Positions 47,334 through 58,625 are shown, counted from the stretch's first letter. The stretch: DNA of 64,000 nt from Rhyacophila brunnea (GCA_022495005.1 JAGYXB010000559.1:2418001-2482000); one strand, 5' to 3'. Numbers and translations: made by a program. Notes: a model not told the origin generated them from the sequence alone.

Positions 47334-47572
47334 CCGACCATGTCCGATCCTAATAGGATCATTTGGGCCTCCACAGAGTAGAGGTTTGTATTAACAGATT
47401 TTTGTTTTTTACGAGAAATGGATGTCAGGCACTTGCTCAACCTTTTAGGTCCGTACCCTGACTCACACACGAATTAAAAAAAACAATATGTGTACTTGCC
47501 AGACCCAGGATTCGAACCTGGGACCCACGGCGTTATAGTCTAACGCTTAAGCCGCGCGGCCACCGTGAGTGT
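47334..47572 (-). repeat. S1 SINE, well preserved
   Basis: Minus strand: CACTCACGGTGGCCGCGCGG, AAGCGTTAGACTATAACGCC, B-box GGTTCGAATCC, the GTACACATATTG block and tail GATCCTATTAGGATCGGAC. Best reference for the family in this window. Confidence 0.88.
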
Positions 47573-48222
47573 AAACAATAATTTTCAAAAGTTTTAAATT
47601 ATGTTTTTTTTAACAATAATTTACAAATCATAATTTAAAATAACAATCCTCGCTCGGATATCGATCGACACAATCAGTAATCATCGGATTTAGACTAGAG
47701 TAATTATGAACATTGATTAGAAAGTCTTTGTTATCATTTGGTCGAGTAGTAATCTTTTGTCTCGAGTTACTAATTTTCGCATATTATGTTAAAGTTCACA
47801 AGTATTTTTTAAATCTGTTTTGAGATCCAGAACATGGGTTTTAGTGTTTGCGCAAATAACTAAAAATCATTTGGCGTTAAATAAAAAAACTGTTATCTTT
47901 GGTATATGACAAAGATCTACACCAGATTGTAGGATTTATGATAGTAATATCGATGTGTTATTTAATTTAAAACATATGTTATTAAACGACTACTATAAAT
48001 ACTCTAAATTTTAATCTTATGTACACTATGATGATGCGTATTAAGTTTGAAGTTAGTGTGCTAGAAAATAGTTATATATTTTGTATTTATGATCTGCAGA
48101 TACAGATTTTAATCCTCAGCTGAGACATAAGAGGTTCACAGGCTTGCATATATACACGTACACGTATTGTATTGGCAGAGTGCAAGGTTATCGCATGTAA
48201 CGGATCAGTACTAAGGTTCACA

Positions 48223-48270
48223 ATGAAGTATGGCACGGTTGATCGAACTAACAAGTGCATAATCAAAGAG
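48223..48270 (+). other. Possible first coding exon, low confidence
   Basis: ATG at 48223 (context TTCACAATGA) opens 16 codons, MKYGTVDRTNKCIIKE, ending in phase 0 at AGAG|GTAAGT (48271). A GC-elevated stretch continues to about 48385. On the opposite strand a frame at 48211-48408 is also open, so strand is uncertain. Confidence 0.25.
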
Positions 48271-48605
48271 GTAAGTCTGATGGGCCGCCTTTATAGCTGT
48301 GGCTAAGTCGATGCTTGAACCAGGGTAATTCCCGCGGACGGTGTTCGGCGCGAGACGAGCCATCCTCGGACATTGGCAGTAAATAAATAATCGTGGATGC
48401 AAGTACACAGGGCAATTACGAAGGGATAAACAGCAGTGTGCGCCAGACTTTAAATTATCGTTAAAACTATAATAAAATTATCTTCAATATTATAACATGT
48501 AGTAAACGCGAAGTGATATAGTAAAATCAACGAAAATACAGTCATCTAAATTTGACGTTGAATAAATTAATTTCATGTATATCAATAAAACAATAAATAA
48601 AATAA

Positions 48606-48930
48606 TAGATATGTGTATTGATAAATGGTACAAACCCAATGTGTCAGAAATATCTACCAAATAGAATCTCAGAATTCTGGTGATTTGGTTAAGTGTCTAC
48701 CATAATTACCTAATTATTAATATATTACTTATTCGTTTCTATATCTAAATTTAATTATGTATATTTTGGTGGTATTTATTTTGTTAGTAATGCATCCATA
48801 CAATACATTTATTAAATATTGGAGTCATGAAAGAAAGGATGATAAAGAATACTGTATAAAAAAAATGGGGCGGGATAAAATCGCATTATGGCGCTGCCTA
48901 GGGACGGCATTTTGTCTAGGGACGTCACTG
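48606..48930 (+). mobile_element. hAT-type element B, copy 3 (5' lost)
   Basis: From ATAGATATGTGTATTGATAA through TTTTGTTAGTAATGCATC and ATGGGGCGG to the family right end GGGACGTCACTG. The left terminus is missing, so no target duplication can be read. Confidence 0.85.
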
Positions 48931-48955
48931 CGTATGGCCATTAGATACATATACT

Positions 48956-49019
48956 TTCACTGCTGACCAGTTAATTATCATGCTAATTGCTACACGCCAG
49001 GCGCGTCTTTATCACTGAC
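48956..49019 (+). repeat. Dispersed repeat K, copy 3 (short)
   Basis: TTTCACTGCTGACCAGTTAA, then TACACGCCAGGCGCGTC. Shares both ends with 40710-40820 but lacks the middle. Confidence 0.45.
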
Positions 49020-49114
49020 CGAGTTGTGGTAAAATATATTCTGTAAACTACCGCTTTGAAAGATGACAGTAAGTTATAAACTATTGTTTATAGGAAATAA
49101 ATATAAATTGGGGA

Positions 49115-49487
49115 TAATAAATCGCAAAATCTTTGGACCCACGTTGGAAAATGGGAACTACAGAATAAAAATGAACCACGAGTTGGAAGAGCTGATTGAA
49201 CAGCAAACAATCATAAGATACTGTAAGTCCCAAAGACTACGATGAGCGGGACATGTGGAGAGAATGCCTGAAGCTAGAGCGCCAAGGATCATGACAAAGT
49301 GGCTACCCCAACGGAAGAGACCCAGAGGCCGTCCAAGAAGGAGATGGGTTGACGCCGTAGAAGTGGACTGGCTTCATATAGGAAGACCCGGTAACTGGAT
49401 AAGTGTGGCGAGAGACCGGAGTGAGTGGAGAACGGTTGTGGAGGAGGCCAAATCCCACCCCGGGATGTAGTGCCGTGGAAGAAGAAG
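49115..49487 (+). pseudogene. 5'-truncated LINE with 15-bp target duplication
   Basis: Flanked by the identical 15-mer AATATAAATTGGGGA at 49100-49114 and 49488-49502, the mark of target-primed reverse transcription. The insert encodes the C-terminus of a non-LTR retrotransposon protein: RKIFGPTLENGNYRIK, ELEELIEQQTIIR, AGHVERMPEARAP, KRPRGRPRRRW and a stop at 49468-49470. One in-frame TGA (49243-49245) falls where related proteins have tryptophan before AGHV, so the copy is dead. It ends in a GAA repeat. The RW-GHV-RM and RGRP-RRW motifs place it with RTE-like LINEs, but the clade is inferred. Confidence 0.88.
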
Positions 49488-49502
49488 AATATAAATTGGG
49501 GA

Positions 49503-50800
49503 AGTTAGAATACTCTATTGTCTACGTAATGGTTTTATTTTGGTTTTAATATGTTATTTATTTATTCAATAAGCGAATCTAATATTTTATCATTATAAAA
49601 TACATAATATTTACTTTAATTTATAAAAGAAAATTAATGTCAAAAACTTATATTAAAATATAAAATATTTCTTTTATATTTAATTGTATAAACGTAATAC
49701 GTATGCATGAAAATGAGCTATTTAAAATAGTTTACTTCTTCATATTGTGTTACGAATTCTACATTTGGCAAGAAGCTTCATGCAATATTCCGATTGCTAA
49801 AACGAAAAAGTTGATTAACTTCACAGGAAATACGTTTTTATGCCAGCTTGTTTACGTAATAATTTTCAATAGCAACCGAAAATTATGAATTAATAAAAAA
49901 AATACCAAGTAAACCATGTGTAATTTTATTATGGACTGCGACAATACTAGTATTGTTATGTACTTGGATTATTAACAGCTGTGAATAAGCCAAGTTACAT
50001 TCACCAAAACAAAATTCGAATTGTTTAATACGTACAATTTTTTTCTTGCCATATTATATTGAGTATAGATTTCGTTAAAGCACGGTGAAAGGGACTATTA
50101 ATAGCTGTGTTATGATATATTGATAAGGCCATAGAATAATATTAATTTAAATTTTATAAGGCATGTTCACGTCAATATTTCACATTTCACACAAAATAAA
50201 ATATTTTTTTTTACATAAATATCAGAGTGCGTTGATAGATGAAATTTTAAAAGTGTTCTTTTTTTCAATCTAATTTAAATTTATTTGGAATGATTAATTG
50301 AAGAATAGTGTCCGGATAATATATTCGAAAACATGCAGTCAGACCAGTTATCAGTATTTGCATAGAAGAGAAATTTTTGCTAGCGGTTCTTGTTGATTAT
50401 TTTTTTTAGAAATCAAGGCAAAAAAATGAGACGTCTTCATTTTGAATTTTAAATGTCACGTAAATATTTTCTAAAATTGACAAATCTCTGCTATGTATTG
50501 AGTAATATATAACTAACGACACGTAAGTATACTAACACAATATTACGATAGTATATTATGTTAGTATAGAATAGATAATAAATTATGCTTTTAATGTTAT
50601 TTTAATAAATTTATGGCCATAGCTTTATTTTATTTTAAATAATGAAGTTATATCATTTGCCCAGTCTTAATAAATCGTCACCAACTAACTGATTATAAGT
50701 ACGGTTTATTAGTTTTGGTGTAATCGATTGATCAAATCAAGAATTATACATGATTTTTTGTATGCTGCTGAATACCAAGAGTGATGGAGTTAGGTCGTAG
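49503..50800. other. No gene seen; A+T-rich spacer
   Basis: No supported feature. Confidence 0.5.
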
Positions 50801-51432
50801 AAAAGGGTCTAGGAAGATTTGGCACCGGGACAACTGGACGCCACGCAATTTGAAATTAAATATACGTTAGGTACTTATAGGTACTTTAAAAAAAATATTT
50901 AATATTATTATTTATATTTAAATTATTATATTATGATTTAATAGTTGGCGAGAATTTAAATATGTACACGTAAATAATGAATTAATCGGAAATGAAAATA
51001 TAATTAATATTCAATTCTACAGGTTTTTTACAAAAAGGTTTGTCGATAGCTATTTCGGTTGTAACACCATTATCAAGACTAATTATTACATTATAAAAAA
51101 CCTGTAGAATTTAATATTAATTATATTTTCATTTCCTTTAAAATGGAATTCTACCAAGTAAATTCTAACTCAATTAATAAATGAATTAATCGTGCATATG
51201 TTTAAGTTCCAACGAATAAAAGTTTTCTATTTTATATATAGCCTTAGGCATGGTAATTCTCAATCCGCAATAAAAAAAACATTATGTTAAGAGTAAAATG
51301 AATAAAAACTACTTAAAATTCCTCGTCTACGTTCTGTATACGTGTCTACGACAGTGCAGCGTCCAATTGTCCTGGCATCCAATCGTCCTGGCGTACAATA
51401 GTCTTGGCGTCCAGTTGTCCTATTCCCGTAGA
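50801..51432 (-). mobile_element. MITE G, copy 2 (interrupted)
   Basis: Left end AGGGTCTAGGAAGATTTGGC and right end CCAGTTGTCCTATTCCCGT. The right side has four GGCGTCCAATTGTCC-type units in tandem, against about two in copy 1. The interior matches 13341-13742 in inverted orientation except for the insertion at 50988-51179. Confidence 0.78.
50988..51179 (+). mobile_element. Hairpin insertion nested in MITE G
   Basis: Arms GGAAATGAAAATATAATTAA and its complement, continuing through TTCTACAGGTTTTTTA, pair over about 45 bases. The 12-mer AATGAATTAATC occurs on both sides (50976-50987, 51180-51191), while copy 1 of MITE G has a single related AATGATTCAATC there. This shows a later insertion with a target duplication of up to 12 bp. 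The right end runs past the hairpin arm. Confidence 0.8.
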
Positions 51433-52449
51433 TAAGGCTTTTAGATGGTCAAAGCAAAATGAAAAAGAAGTCCACCTATAGTTTTATTCAACCACTTATT
51501 GTATGATTTATAATATGTTGGTATGCTATTTTTTAAAGAATTACAAAGTCATCCTAAAAATGTCTTTGTTCTCTTCGAACCATAATGAGTTTATAAATTT
51601 AAACGTAGAGCATTTAACTACAGATGGCTCGGTAATGGACGTTATAAGCGAGCTTGTTCGTAAATGAATTTAATAAAGCCTGTTCATGAGAGTAATTTTA
51701 TTTTCCTACCAAGTACTGCAGGTCATATCGTCGAGTGACCACGATAATTCGTGAGTTTCTTTGAGTTGCCCACAATGGTCGCGGAGTATATTATTAATAC
51801 AATGGCATGCTTTGACAATTCCTAAAGCTTTGTATGTCCGACGGTATTGGAAGAGATATTGAAATAGGCTGTCTATTTTTTAATTCCGATTTGATTATAC
51901 CTTACAGGTACTAGCAGTACAGCAAGTGAATCTTCGATAGAACATTCTAAGACTAGAATTTTTTCGTAGGTCTACTAGTAGTTAATTAAATTTAACGCGT
52001 GCAGATTGTATAAAAAATCCAACGTGCGTTGCACTTATAGTTTTTTTGTGATACTTAAAAAACCTAATCTTGGTGACAATCATTGCATACTTAAATGATT
52101 TTCTTTCAGCACGCGCTAGTAAAAGTCACAGGATAAAACAAAAAAATAATTGGATACCAAATTCTAAAACTGCCTAAGTGATATTTTAATACACAATTTT
52201 TAATAAGATATAAAATGATTTATTTTCCAGCCTGATAATAAATATTGTATCTACTGTTTTTAATACATTACATGCTTCTAGATGACGTAAAACAAATATA
52301 ATAATATATAATATATCAATTTTATAAAATGGAATCCAGTTTTTACTCTTTGCAGACGATTTAAAATTATATGCGTCAATTCGCAGTGAGATTATAAGAT
52401 TGTCACATATTACAAAATAATCGCACTTTGTATACGTACAACAAGTTTC
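51433..52449. other. No gene seen; A+T-rich spacer
   Basis: No supported feature. Confidence 0.5.
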
Positions 52450-52628
52450 GGTACTGTTCGGTTATACGGAATAAAGCGGAAAACACATTTTGAAAATAAC
52501 CGATAAACTGGATTATTTGTTAGGTTAACCTAACCAAACTTAACCTAACCCAAACTAACAAATAATCCAGTTTATCGGCTATTTTCAAAATGTGTTTTCC
52601 GCTGTATTTCGTATAACCGAACAGTACC
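52450..52628 (+). mobile_element. TTAGG-hairpin element A, 179 bp (core inverted)
   Basis: Perfect 8-bp target duplication CAAGTTTC at 52442-52449 and 52629-52636. Arms pair from GGTACTGTTCGGTTATACG. Here the core reads CCTAACCAAACTTAACCTAA, so the telomere-like strand is opposite to that of the other copies. Confidence 0.94.
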
Positions 52629-52728
52629 CAAGTTTCATACTGTTGTCACTCGTAATATTGTCAAAAACTGCATTTTTTTAAAAACATAATCTTAGATTCA
52701 TTCAGATCCATGGATTTGAAAAACAAAC

Positions 52729-52843
52729 CCTGATAGACTGCGGCAAGTTTAACGTGAAGCATGGCCGTTCCCAGCACTACGATACTGGCATAGATCGCAG
52801 CGCCACGACGCCGGCCATGACACTTGAACTTATCATTTTCGCA
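52729..52843 (-). CDS. Candidate exon of a membrane protein
   Basis: A GC-rich 115-base island on the minus strand. After an acceptor-like AACTACAG it opens in phase 0 with CENDKFKCHGRRRGAAIYAS, then the hydrophobic IVVLGTAMLHVKLAAVYQ, and ends in phase 1 at a donor-like G|GTTTGT. The basic stretch before a hydrophobic segment suggests the start of a transmembrane helix. The preceding frame is closed by a stop just upstream of the acceptor. Polypyrimidine tract and donor are both mediocre. No family was recognised with confidence. Confidence 0.35.
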
Positions 52844-53926
52844 CTGTAGTTACATTTTTGTTATAAATGGACGACATTGTGTTTAATAATAATTACTTTG
52901 TATGAAAATCAAAACATTCACGTAATAAAAAAACATTTTCTATAGTCTATACAGTGGGGGGCTTTGAAACAACGAAACCCGAGGCACTGACTGAGTTTGA
53001 GGTCCCCACGTTAAAAAATAAAATAAAAAAGCACAAATTCCAACTACATAGGTACCTACATAGAAAAAAATTATCAATGTATCTCTTTCCTAGAACTAAA
53101 AATAAATATTTGGTATTGAAGATGACAATGATGATTTTATTATAAAGTTGTGTGAAATCTACATATTTTTTGATTTTGGTATTACTGATTTAATCTGCTT
53201 CGAAGCCCCCTTTTTAAACATATAATGAATTGATTTCGTCACCTAGATCAAATATATTATTATAATGTGAATGTAGCGTGTGAATAGACAGATTACATAA
53301 ATTGAACCAAAGGTCAGCCAAATTAACGAACTATAGTTATTATTTAGAATATTTCGATGATCAACCACAAAAATTGTATATGGCTTACGTAGCTATATTA
53401 CCGAAACCTCTGAAACAGTCAAATGTACTTACATTTTAATATTATAAAATTTAGAAAATATTTTTTATTTACAGTTTTCAATATACACATGATATAAAGC
53501 TGTATATATGAGCTACATGTACTTTACACATAATGATAAATTCATGCTGGAAAAGAAAATATATTTAGCGCACGAAATCATTAAGAAGAGAATATTCCGA
53601 AACAAAAGAGGTATATATGTGTAGGTATGTACTTAGTGATGGCATTTGGCTGTGTTATAATTATTACCTATAGCTATAGAATTATATCAGTCCTCCATTC
53701 ACTGGCGTGTAAAGCTGTCACACTATTGTATGAGCAAGTGAGAAAATACGGGGCCGTGGTATTTTTTATTCCCCAGACTCTCAAAAGTATATTAAATTCT
53801 ATATACACAGTGAGACTATATACGTATTGTATACGGATATAAGTAGTAACGGGTACATGTGTATTGTAATCCGAAGTGAAAGTAAGTCCGCTATTAATGT
53901 GCAAATGTGTGGGTCTGTTTGCACAG
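52844..53926. other. No gene seen; A+T-rich spacer
   Basis: No supported feature. Confidence 0.45.
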
Positions 53927-53971
53927 CAGTTATCTGCCGCTGGTCACCTACCACTACTCACAGCCTCATTC
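53927..53971 (+). other. Exon-like island, low confidence
   Basis: Preceded by GGGTCTGTTTGCACAG and followed by GTGAGTTTT. The 45 bases are open in phase 0 as QLSAAGHLPLLTASF, and in one other frame. G+C-richer than the flanks. No neighbouring exon was found. Confidence 0.2.
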
Positions 53972-54027
53972 GTGAGTTTTGCCAAAATTAAATTCAATAA
54001 TAATCGCGCGGTGATAAATAATGCAAG

Positions 54028-55307
54028 ATCAGTGGCGTAGGTATCCATACAACAATACATTATGTAGGAGTGCAGAATTAATATAATAATATCAAATCAA
54101 GTTTCAGTATTACAGTTCAATACATAAACTAGATTAGATATAAATAAAAAGGATTTCATGTTGGCCATTAATATATATTTTTTAATTAAATTAAAGCATA
54201 CATAAAGACTATGAATTATTCTAAATTCGTTAAAAAAAACATTTCAATGATAAAAATATATATTTATATTAGATTAGTTTTATAAGCATAACATATTTGT
54301 TTGGTACAATAAACCATCATTGATTATAAAGATAATAATTTATTATATAACTATAGTTATATAATATATATTATATAACTATTATATAACAGATATAACT
54401 TGATAACAACGCAAATTATAGTACGTAAGTAATAAACAATTCAAATTTTCAACAATATGTAGAAACATTAAATATTAAAAAAATTAAAGACAAACTAAAA
54501 GTAATAAAAGACTGTCATAAAATGAGAGTAACACAGTTTTAATTGTTTATTTTTATTGTTGAAATATATTTTTTTAAGTTTTGGTCGAATTCCGTGAAAG
54601 ATTTTTATTTAATAGAATGAAACTGAATAGAATGAATGAAACTTCGGTATTAATTGTGACGATATTGTAATATAAACATAAGGGTAAACAAATGCAAAAG
54701 GTTCTATCAAATGTTGATAAGTAATTCATTTTGTATTCTAAAAAAGTTATTGATACATAGTTTTCATTAACGTAGATTATATTTGAACATAATTTAAATA
54801 CTGCTCGTTTAATGTTTCGTGGACATCACTGCATATTGTAAATTGATTATTCCCTCCCACGTGTGTAAAATGGTGCGTCCATCTTAGCAAACCGTAATAT
54901 TAAGTCTACAAAATTATACATTGACAATATTTTTGAGTGTCTACGTCGTAAATCACTTTCACAACGCATTCAAAAAAAAAAAAAAAAAAAATGGTATGGA
55001 CAACTTTTCAATTTAACAGTAAAAACTCTTTCATACAATCAAGAATTAGAACGGTATAATAATACTCTTTCGAACTCATAAAAAGTATAATTACACAATT
55101 AAGACGTCATTATAAGTCACATATACGTCTTAATAAATTAGCACTTGTGTCATTGTAATAAAATAATTTGAATGTTTATATGGGAATGAATCAATGAAAC
55201 AGTGCTTCGAAATTTGAATACGGATACAATATAATATTATTAATAAATATATGCAAGACATCATTAACAGCTAGCGACAGTGAGCAAATTTTACTGTTAT
55301 TCTTCTT
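54028..55307. other. A+T-rich spacer with hAT-like end and poly(A)
   Basis: CAGTGGCGTAGGTATCC near 54033 resembles a hAT left terminus, but no right end was found. A run of 20 adenines lies at 54972-54991. No coding signal was seen. Confidence 0.4.
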
Positions 55308-55540
55308 CGACCACGTCCGATCCTAATAGGATCATGTGGGCCTCCACAGAGTAGAGGTTTTTATTAACAGATTTTGTTTTTACGAGAAATGGATGACAGC
55401 CACTTGCTCAACCTATTAGGTCCATACCTTGACCCACACACATATTGAAAAACAATATGTGTACTTGCCAGACCCAGAATTCGAACCTGGGACCCACGGA
55501 ATGATAGTCCAACGCTTATGCCGCGAGGCCACCATGGGCG
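55308..55540 (-). repeat. S1 SINE
   Basis: Minus strand: CGCCCATGGTGGCCTCGCGG, B-box-like GGTTCGAATTC, the GTACACATATTG block, CAAGTGGCTGTCATCCATT and tail GATCCTATTAGGATCGGAC. Confidence 0.86.
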
Positions 55541-55623
55541 TATTCTGTTATTTAATATAAGTAAACTGTTATTGCATTAAAAGAATGCGTTTATAATCAC
55601 TAAATTATACGTCCCCGTAATTA

Positions 55624-55780
55624 AGCCCGCGATGACCCAGCGGTTACGCGTCAGATGATAATTCCGTGGGTCTCGGGTTCAAATCCCGGTCAGAAAATTT
55701 TTACATATTGTTTTTAATGAGTGTTTGGAGTCAAGAATATGATCTACTAGATTGAGCAAGTTTCGCGAAAACAAACATCT
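55624..55780 (+). repeat. tRNA-derived SINE, S1-related
   Basis: GCCCGCGATGACCCAGCGGT, ATTCCGTGGGTCTCGGG, B-box GGTTCAAATCCC, then TTACATATTG and GATTGAGCAAG, all in S1 order but diverged and shortened. It lies 84 bases beyond the opposite-strand S1 copy. Not a functional tRNA: the 5' GCCCGCG has no 3' partner. Confidence 0.6.
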
Positions 55781-57052
55781 GTTCAAAACAACCTCCAGTC
55801 TGTGTTGTAATTTATATTATAATAATTATACGTTTTCCATGGTAGAAAAGTGGATGTCTATTGGTTTAGCGAAAAGTGACTAAATGCTGTATTTTAATGA
55901 AATTCATACATTCTGTTCTGTTTTATCTGTCAAAAATAATCATACTTTATACAAAGTTTGTGTTTGTACCGATTATATTTTCATTCCAGGTATTTCATTA
56001 TAATATGCATTGCTAGAATATTCACTTCTAAAGAAGTAAATTGTAGGTACAAATTCCGCGCTTAGCAAATTTTCTTTGTTACAATATGTATATGTAGATC
56101 CAATATATAGGTAATAACAAAATAAACGTTATCCCTAAAAAAAACTTCTGAAAAACCCCTGGAAGATCCAGATTGGATTATTGTGCCAATAAACAATCTA
56201 CTATTTATATTAAAATGAGGGACTGTCAGGAAAAACATCTATTTTAAATAGGCAATCGAATAAAAGTCGTAGAGATATAATATATATATATATTTGGTAT
56301 TTTTTATCAAACAATACGTCTTCTAAAGTTAATGTCATGTTGTACCAACTGTATGGCATAGCGTGTTTTTAATAATGCATTACAATAGAAAATGCTCTGA
56401 TAAAAATACATCTCTCACGTGAGTGTTTTGAATTTGTACAACTGTCAAAATTTCAATGTCAAAAAAATGGAAATTTATTTTCAATAACACTTTCGAAATT
56501 TTGATGGATGGTAGTGAACGAAAAAGTATTGTTTTATCAGTGCGGACAATAAATTTCACCGGCGAAGATTGCAGCAGGTAATGAAAGTAAACTGGCCTAT
56601 TTTTGCTAATGCAACATTCCTTCACTTATTAAAAAAGTGACCTTTCTAATTATACGAGAGCTCTAGAAACAAAACCGACTAGTCCAATCCATTTTTTTAA
56701 AAATTTCAATAACAAACAAACAATAATAATAATATTGTTTACAATCAATGTTTGGTTATACTCTTCTTTTGCGCAATCAAACCAGCAGCAGTGTTATTAA
56801 ATTGAATAAATATATGAAAAATAATATTATCGTTCATTTTTTAAATTAAAATATTTATTCTGTTAACAATATATGGTTTTATAATGTAGAAGACAAGTAT
56901 AACCAACCATTTCAAACAATATTATTATTGCTAATGTTTAATTTGGTATTAATAAAAGAGTTTAGTACCTACTTGTCACAAAGTTTATCAAATTGACTAA
57001 CTTTATTTATATATTATATATTTGTTTCATAACTAACTGAAAATCTTTTAAA
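55781..57052. other. No gene seen; A+T-rich spacer
   Basis: A short TA dinucleotide tract lies at about 56279-56294. No other supported feature. Confidence 0.5.
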
Positions 57053-57080
57053 CCCCTAAGCCGTAATTATATTGACACCA

Positions 57081-57264
57081 AGTGCTAGAGCGTAGTGGTC
57101 GGCGGGCGGCGGCGCGGTGGCGTCTTGCGAAACTCAAACGTATAACCGTGTGTGAAATGTTTGTAGACAATGTCTTTTTTGGGGCATATCACACACGGTT
57201 ATACGTTTGAGTTTCGCAAGACGCCGCCGCGCCGTTGCCCGTCCGTCACTGTGGCCAAGCGCTA
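57081..57264. mobile_element. GC-rich foldback element F
   Basis: Arms 57111-57155 and 57189-57233 are 45-base inverted copies with one visible mismatch, containing GCGTCTTGCGAAACTCAAAC and GTATAACCGTGTGTGA, around a 33-base loop. Outer parts (AGTGCTAGAGCG / AGCGCTTGGCCAC) still pair imperfectly, and ACCCCTAAG to the left matches CTTAGGGT-type sequence on the right. Target duplication is not resolved; TTTAAA occurs on both sides. Confidence 0.85.
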
Positions 57265-58381
57265 AGGGTATTTAAAATATTAAATCGTGTTTTCCCATAT
57301 GCGTTATTTTTTACTTAATATACACTGGATCTCAGGTACATATAGTTTTAATAATCATAAAGCTGAATAAATCTTTGAAAAAAATACCAATTTATTAATT
57401 TGCATCTTTTTTATACTAAAAATCTAACAGCATAACATTCATAAAGTACTGAACTGTTTTAATAACGATTGTTTAATATATACTTATATATTATGAAAAA
57501 TAAAGCTTTCGCAATATTAAATTTAGGTACTTATTTATATTGAAGGATTTGATCAATTTTATTTTACACCTAAGTAGAAATGAAGGGTATAATATGACAT
57601 TTTCAATTAAGTTTATATGTAAAATGGTTTCTAAGTATTTTATATTATTAAAAATCTATATTTATGGTTTACATCAATTTAATGTAGTGTTGAATGTATG
57701 GTGAAATCATTGATTTATTACGCCATGTCTCTATTGGATGACTTTGGCGGGTAGGACACATACGTCGTTTAAATAACTGCAAATAATGATTCGAATTTTA
57801 AATATTCTATATTCAAAAAAAAAATATAAATTATGTACTTTAAACAAGTTATAAGATGCATTTTTATACACTCGTTTTACCTGAACCGGAGCGCGAATGG
57901 TTTCTTTGATATATAAGTTAAATTAATTTAATTAAAAAAAACTGATTGCATCTACTGTAATAAATCGTTAGACTTGTACAGAGACTAGTATGCGCTAGTT
58001 AATTCTGTCAGCTGATAGTATCATCACTGCAATTGAAACCTTTTCAAGGCAATGAAAACCAAGTGACCTCTTCTCTAATGAAAACATCATTTCTACAACA
58101 ATGCCAGTCTCCGCACGTACACTGTTGCACAAAGCTTGCGTGTCACTTGGTGAACCTTGATGTTGTAATAATTATTTATCAATTTTCAAGATGAATGCCC
58201 ATGATGTTCTGCATTGTTGTTTGAAGTAATTTGATGATTTTCCATCGATTCTAAATAATTACTTATCTTTTCTTAAAATTCTTAAGTTGGTAATAAACTA
58301 CAGAAAACGTAAAGATACTATGATACTCGTATTATAGTAATATTTAAACTAGTTGGTATATTTAATATTACTTATAATTGG
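57265..58381. other. No gene supported
   Basis: ATGTCTCTATTGGATGAC near 57727 ends at a weak GTAGGA donor after nine codons and was not accepted. The remainder is A+T-rich. Confidence 0.4.
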
Positions 58382-58625
58382 ACATAGTTATGCAGAAAGT
58401 AGCCAGTCCATAAAAAAAAATATATGATATAGATCAGATGCGAAAAGGTTTTCTTTACGTTCTGCTGTAAGTAGCCAAGCTGCAAAAAAAAAATTCTTGA
58501 AATAAAATACTATTTACAATTTTACATTTTACATACATTTTTAATATCGTGTTGTTGCTAAAGTGCCATTATCTCAGCTCGACATTATTGTGGACTGGCT
58601 ACATTCTGCATAACTACGTTCAATT
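58382..58625. mobile_element. TIR element with 30-bp inverted ends
   Basis: TAGTTATGCAGAAAGTAGCC and AGTCCA on the left pair with TGGACT and GGCTACATTCTGCATAACTA on the right. AATTG words at both borders leave the exact end and target duplication undecided. No coding sequence. Confidence 0.75.

Noticed and set aside
55624..55693. tRNA gene beside the S1 SINE
   Set aside because: A- and B-box-like blocks exist, yet the 5' GCCCGCG has no complementary 3' end and the S1-like body follows.
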